This document shows positions 60,149 through 64,000 of a DNA stretch of 64,000 nucleotides, one piece after another (within the stretch, counting starts at the first letter, position 1; each line of letters begins with the position of its first letter). The position numbers were made by a program, and so were the translations under genes. Origin of the DNA: Daldinia sp. FL1419. Its lineage: Eukaryota; Ascomycota; Sordariomycetes; Xylariales; Hypoxylaceae. Under the pieces are notes generated by a model. That model made no database searches. It had not been told where the DNA came from and was given only the letters and a program-made list of their open reading frames with translations. Where the stretch lies: the NCBI GenBank assembly GCA_025201765.1, contig MU623450.1, forward strand, positions 1 through 64,000. The letters are read 5' to 3'.

Positions 60149-62095
60149 ATGGATTCAGCTCCTAGTTCATCGCGTGGCTCTGAGGAATGTCGTCGGTCCA
60201 GCTCACCGGCGGTTTGGGAGGAGGAGCGCCCACGAGATAGTGCTCAGGCCGATATTGAACGTCGATTTCGACAAGCGCCACATGTAGCCCACAGGATTGG
60301 TGACGAGGCTGATAATCCTGAGGAGGACGATGCCATATTATCAGACGACATCGCTCAAGCAATTGAGGTTATTGATCTAACCACTAGGATACAACGAAAA
60401 CCGCGTGAAAAGGTTGTTAAACGCAATCAACCCATAGATCGCAGCCAGAGAATTAAGCACTATAAATTAAACAGCCAGAAACTGGAGCGCGGTGTTCTAG
60501 TCGAAATGAGAGCGATTGAACGACTGAAGTTTACATCATTCTTGTATATACAAGATATAATCGACACTGGGAATGATGTCGTGCTCCGGGGACTTCCTTT
60601 GACACGCACAAGGAACTTAAGAGGCCAATTACCACGTCTTCGCAATGAACTTGCCTTTATACTCGAGATTGATAAGGACGACCAACGACCTGATGAGGAA
60701 CAAGCGGTAATTGAGATACCACTGGATAGAGTTGTAAGGATCCGAAATTTCGTTATTACCAACAAGGACTTCCCTGAACACCGTTTCCCTAATGGGATTT
60801 ACAAGAACATTATCGAGATAGAGGAGGAAGGGGTTCTCGTGTGCCGTTGGAAATGCAGATACTTCTGGAGCAATGCTATGAAGAGGTGCAATGGCAAGCC
60901 TCCCGTTGAGTTGGAGGTGTCACGCATGACTTACGAAGAAGTACAAAAAGATAAAAACCGGACTCCTGATAATTGTTTACGAAATAAATGGCGGGGTGGG
61001 ATAGTTCGTGGTGGCTCTTTCATTCCAGACCAACCTCATCACTCTAGGATGGCGGTAGACGTTGACGACGCCGAGAACCAAAATGATATATTCAACGATA
61101 ATCCGATTCCAAAAAAGCCAGGGCAACAATATACCTTTGCCGACATGTTCTGTGGAGCCGGAGGAGCATCCTGCGGCGCAAAGTCTGCTGGGTTTCGTAT
61201 AACGGTAGCCTGTGACAATGCCCTCGGGGCCTGTAATACCTATAGTGGAGAATTCACAGAAGCAGAATTATTCCGGAAAGATATGTACGAGTTCATCATG
61301 ATGCACCAAACCTCTACTAGTCGTATTGACGTACTCCATCTATCACCCCCGTGCCAGTATTGGTCGCCAGCCCATACAACTCCCGGCGTAGGCGACGAGG
61401 CGAATATTGCTATCCTATTTGCATGCCATGAACTTGTCAGGGTCCTTCGCCCACGGATATTCACAGTAGAGCAGACATATGGTATCCTTCATTCGAGATT
61501 TGAATACTATTTTAACGCTCTAATCCACGGGTTCACTCGATATGGCTACTCTGTTCGATGGAAACTAGCCAACCTACTTCAATGGGGAGCAGCATCACAA
61601 AGACAACGCTTGATCATGTACGGTTCTTGCCCGGGAGAGAAACTGCCACAATTCCCACTAGCTACACACGCAAAGGACCCCGAGACCGAACCGGGGACTA
61701 AGAAATTCAAGACGGTCAGGCAAGTTCTAAGGAAGATACCTAGAAACGCAGCACGCGATGACCCTCTCCATAGCACCGAAAGGCTTAAAAGAATGGCTCA
61801 CAAACCGTGGGATCCTGACGTGCCGCTTTCTCGCACTATTACTTGTGGTGGCGGCGTAGGAAATTATTATTTTAACGGGAAGAGAGACTTCACGCTGCGA
61901 GAATATGCAGTATTGCAGGGCTTTCCGGTAAACTACAAGTTTGAGCGGCCAGAGCAGAAGCGACAGATCGGCAACGCGTTCCCACCCGTTGTAGTACGGA
62001 CGTTGTATAAACATCTTCGCAAGTGGCTGGAGGATCAGGACCGTGTCTACACCGATGACAAGCTTTCGGAGTCTGAGGATAGTATTGTTAATGTA

Positions 62096-62159
<64 letters not shown>

Positions 62160-62425
62160 GAGAGTGGACGGATGATTCTAGCGACGATGGCGAAGTCGAA
62201 TATCTGGGAGAACAACCAATCGATCGCAATAACAGCGTAGAATATCTAGGGGGGCGATATTTACATCAGCAGGATAGCGAACCACATACCATCCACGATT
62301 CGGATTCAGGAGACGATGCTATGGATACAGATGCCCTGAGCCAAGATGTTCATAGCCCCGATATCTCCATTGATGTAGTTCAAGCGGTGGGAGATGACCC
62401 TTTTCATCCCATCTGCATTAATTGA
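60149..62425 (+). CDS. rid: RID/Masc1-type cytosine-C5 DNA methyltransferase homologue
   Basis: One exon, 758 residues. The N-terminal 320 residues have a conserved non-catalytic region (HYKLNSQKLERGVLVEMRAI, LPLTRTRNLRGQLPRL). The methyltransferase domain follows: motif I FADMFCGAGGAS (around 330), motif IV SPPCQ with catalytic Cys402, motif VI as VEQT (E441-Q442-T443) in place of the usual ENV, motif VIII SQRQRLI and motif X QIGNAFPP. The EQT variant marks the RID/Masc1 subfamily, which in Neurospora is needed for repeat-induced point mutation and in Ascobolus for premeiotic methylation. All motifs are intact. An acidic tail carries 20 Asp encoded by pure GAT repeats (62096-62155). Expression is expected in the sexual phase. 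The RIP-decayed block at the start of the window is consistent with an active enzyme in the lineage. Confidence 0.95.
62096..62155 (+). repeat. (GAT)20 microsatellite in coding sequence
   Basis: Twenty uninterrupted GAT codons encode a poly-Asp run in the acidic tail of the methyltransferase. Use of a single codon suggests slippage growth, so length variation between isolates is likely. Confidence 0.95.
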
Positions 62426-64000
62426 GAGGAAGTGAAGATGTTGGGGCTTGCAGCCTATCTGCAGCGGATTATGAGTCAAGGCTTCACCACTTGTCTTAAA
62501 ATATAAAATGCGTGTTGCGTTGTTGTGCTCTATATGGAAGGGGGGATAGACGATAGACTAGGAGCCAGCCAACGCAGCCGAGACAGAAGAGATAGGCCAC
62601 ACTTGTTAGTTTGCCCATCATAGATTGGAGGCTCATTAAGCATAATGAGAATGATTACCACCATTCATTGGTGCTGCGTTGATTTTGGCTCCTCAGTTTC
62701 GTCTGACAAATCAAATCCCAGGATCATTTTTGCGTCCCTGTTCGATGTCCGTGATGCTGTCAAACCCAGAGTTTTCTCAATGGCTTAGTTTGGTTAGACT
62801 TGGGACTGCTGCGAGCTTATGTGCATGACAACCACACATGAATCGTAAGATCCGGTGATATCAACCTTGGTAACGTCCTATTTCCATAATGAAGGGGTGC
62901 GCGAAATGGCGTTACGATTGGGACCGACTGAGATTTGGACGTTGTAAGCGATACCCGAGTTTTACAACATAGTATGTTGAACCGATAACTAAGCAAGCCG
63001 TGGACGACTCCATTCCAAGCCAATACTTTGATCAAGATGCAGTGTTCGGTTAGATAGTATTAAGGGGTTCGTCCGTCTGACAGCTTAGAAGCTATGGATT
63101 ATACTGCTCGAAAACGACGATGAGGCTGGTAGCGAGATGAGCTTGTCAAATCGGGTTACGGAGCCAACGACAACGCACTCGCTTTGCGAACAGGGGAAGC
63201 TGTCGTGTGTGGACGCCAGGGGGCTAAAGTCTAGAACATCAGAGCTGTGCCGTCGAGCTAGGCTAGTCGAATATAGGAATTTTGTCGAAGTCATGATTGT
63301 TCCGGCAGGACAAATTGGGGATGGCCTGGAAAAAGCATGCCAAAGGGGTAAATGTCATATTTACAGGACACACAATTACAATAAGCCAGTCTGTTGGCAA
63401 TTAGAAATTCAATAAGCTCAAGATGTTAGCAAAAGAAATAACTAATCTGGTTCGGCCGAATTGAGACTTATCCACAGTAGCATTACGTGTCCGACCTTAG
63501 AGGCTCAAGTTTGGTAAATAGCACGAGGCCGATATACCATGTAGAAGCCAAGAAACAAGAGGGGCGGCGACGTGAAGCCAGAGTTCACAACGGATGAGGC
63601 CGTCTGCAGAAGCGGACTTCGCTGGCTGAATGTATCGGGATTCGTGACCCTCAAGGAACTTATCGAACTACTGAGTAGGAATGAAATGGAATCTAGGCTG
63701 CTGATTGACACGTCCTTGGGTGAAGCAACTCGACCAAAAGCAAATATTCCGCGCCACCACGTCCTGTACGTCTCGTCCGTCTCGTCCGTCTCGTCTATGC
63801 TTGTCAAGCTTCTTAAATTTTGTTTTTGTTAGCAGGGCGAGTGGAATTTCGGAATCGAGATCTACGGGGATGATGTTACAATGCGGCTGCACAGCTCGTC
63901 ACTTGGATACATCTGAGACATGAATACGAATGTGCTGCGTAGAGACCCAGGCATTAAAAAGTCTAGACCGTCAAGTCGTTGCTACGGATTTAGACTTGTC
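62426..64000. other. Intergenic to window end
   Basis: About 1.6 kb after the methyltransferase gene. A short tandem repeat of CGTCTCGTC type lies at 63769-63797. Small frames (63137-63415 plus, 63505-63807 minus) have no recognisable domain or good start. A gene running past the window edge cannot be excluded. Confidence 0.5.

Noticed and set aside
61727..62229. Minus-strand frames with Ile or Ser runs
   Set aside because: They read the GAT repeat of the methyltransferase gene backwards.
63137..63415. 92-codon plus-strand frame near the window end
   Set aside because: No domain, no splice partners and a competing minus-strand frame; not enough to call a gene.

Overview
The window is nuclear DNA of a filamentous ascomycete (Pezizomycotina, most likely a Sordariomycete). 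The evidence is: genes with several 50-225 bp introns, GT/AG borders and CTAAC-type branch sites; fungus-only families (Zn2Cys6 regulators, RTA1-like protein, Cox14-like protein, RID-type cytosine methyltransferase); a eukaryotic tRNA-Lys with an intron after position 37; and a 6 kb AT block with the mutation signature of repeat-induced point mutation (RIP). Many coding regions were assembled by joining exons by eye, with reading-phase arithmetic checked at every junction. Exon coordinates are in the entries.

Layout. 1-6.1 kb: AT-rich, gene-free, RIP-decayed repeats, including a long inverted repeat and a family of diverged copies of one ~270 bp unit. 6.5-20 kb: secreted M14 carboxypeptidase, a membrane protein with a hydrolase-like fold (minus), a small secreted protein, a Zn2Cys6 regulator, a broken RTA1-like membrane protein gene, a cupin protein and a Cox14-like mitochondrial protein. 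21-35 kb: a conserved disordered protein (minus), two doubtful small ORFs, a secreted GDSL/SGNH esterase (minus), DAHP synthase, a small Cys-rich membrane protein (minus), a mitochondrial ribosomal protein, an acyl-CoA thioesterase (minus) and tRNA-Lys(UUU) (minus). 36-54 kb: a Mid2-like surface protein, ribosomal protein L13 (eL13), an smgGDS-like armadillo protein (minus), a GPI-anchored protein, a MITE, DPM3, a coiled-coil nuclear protein (minus), a second TIR element, an OXLD1-type mitochondrial protein and xanthine/hypoxanthine phosphoribosyltransferase (minus). 54-64 kb: an ORF with one in-frame stop, a second Zn2Cys6 regulator (minus), and an intact homologue of RID, the methyltransferase required for RIP in Neurospora.

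Most genes are unrelated housekeeping or accessory genes; I see no operon-like or biosynthetic cluster. The clearest theme is genome defence: the predicted RIP enzyme lies in the same window as DNA that carries RIP-like damage, next to small TIR elements and several broken genes. I did not find a convincing new multi-gene system.
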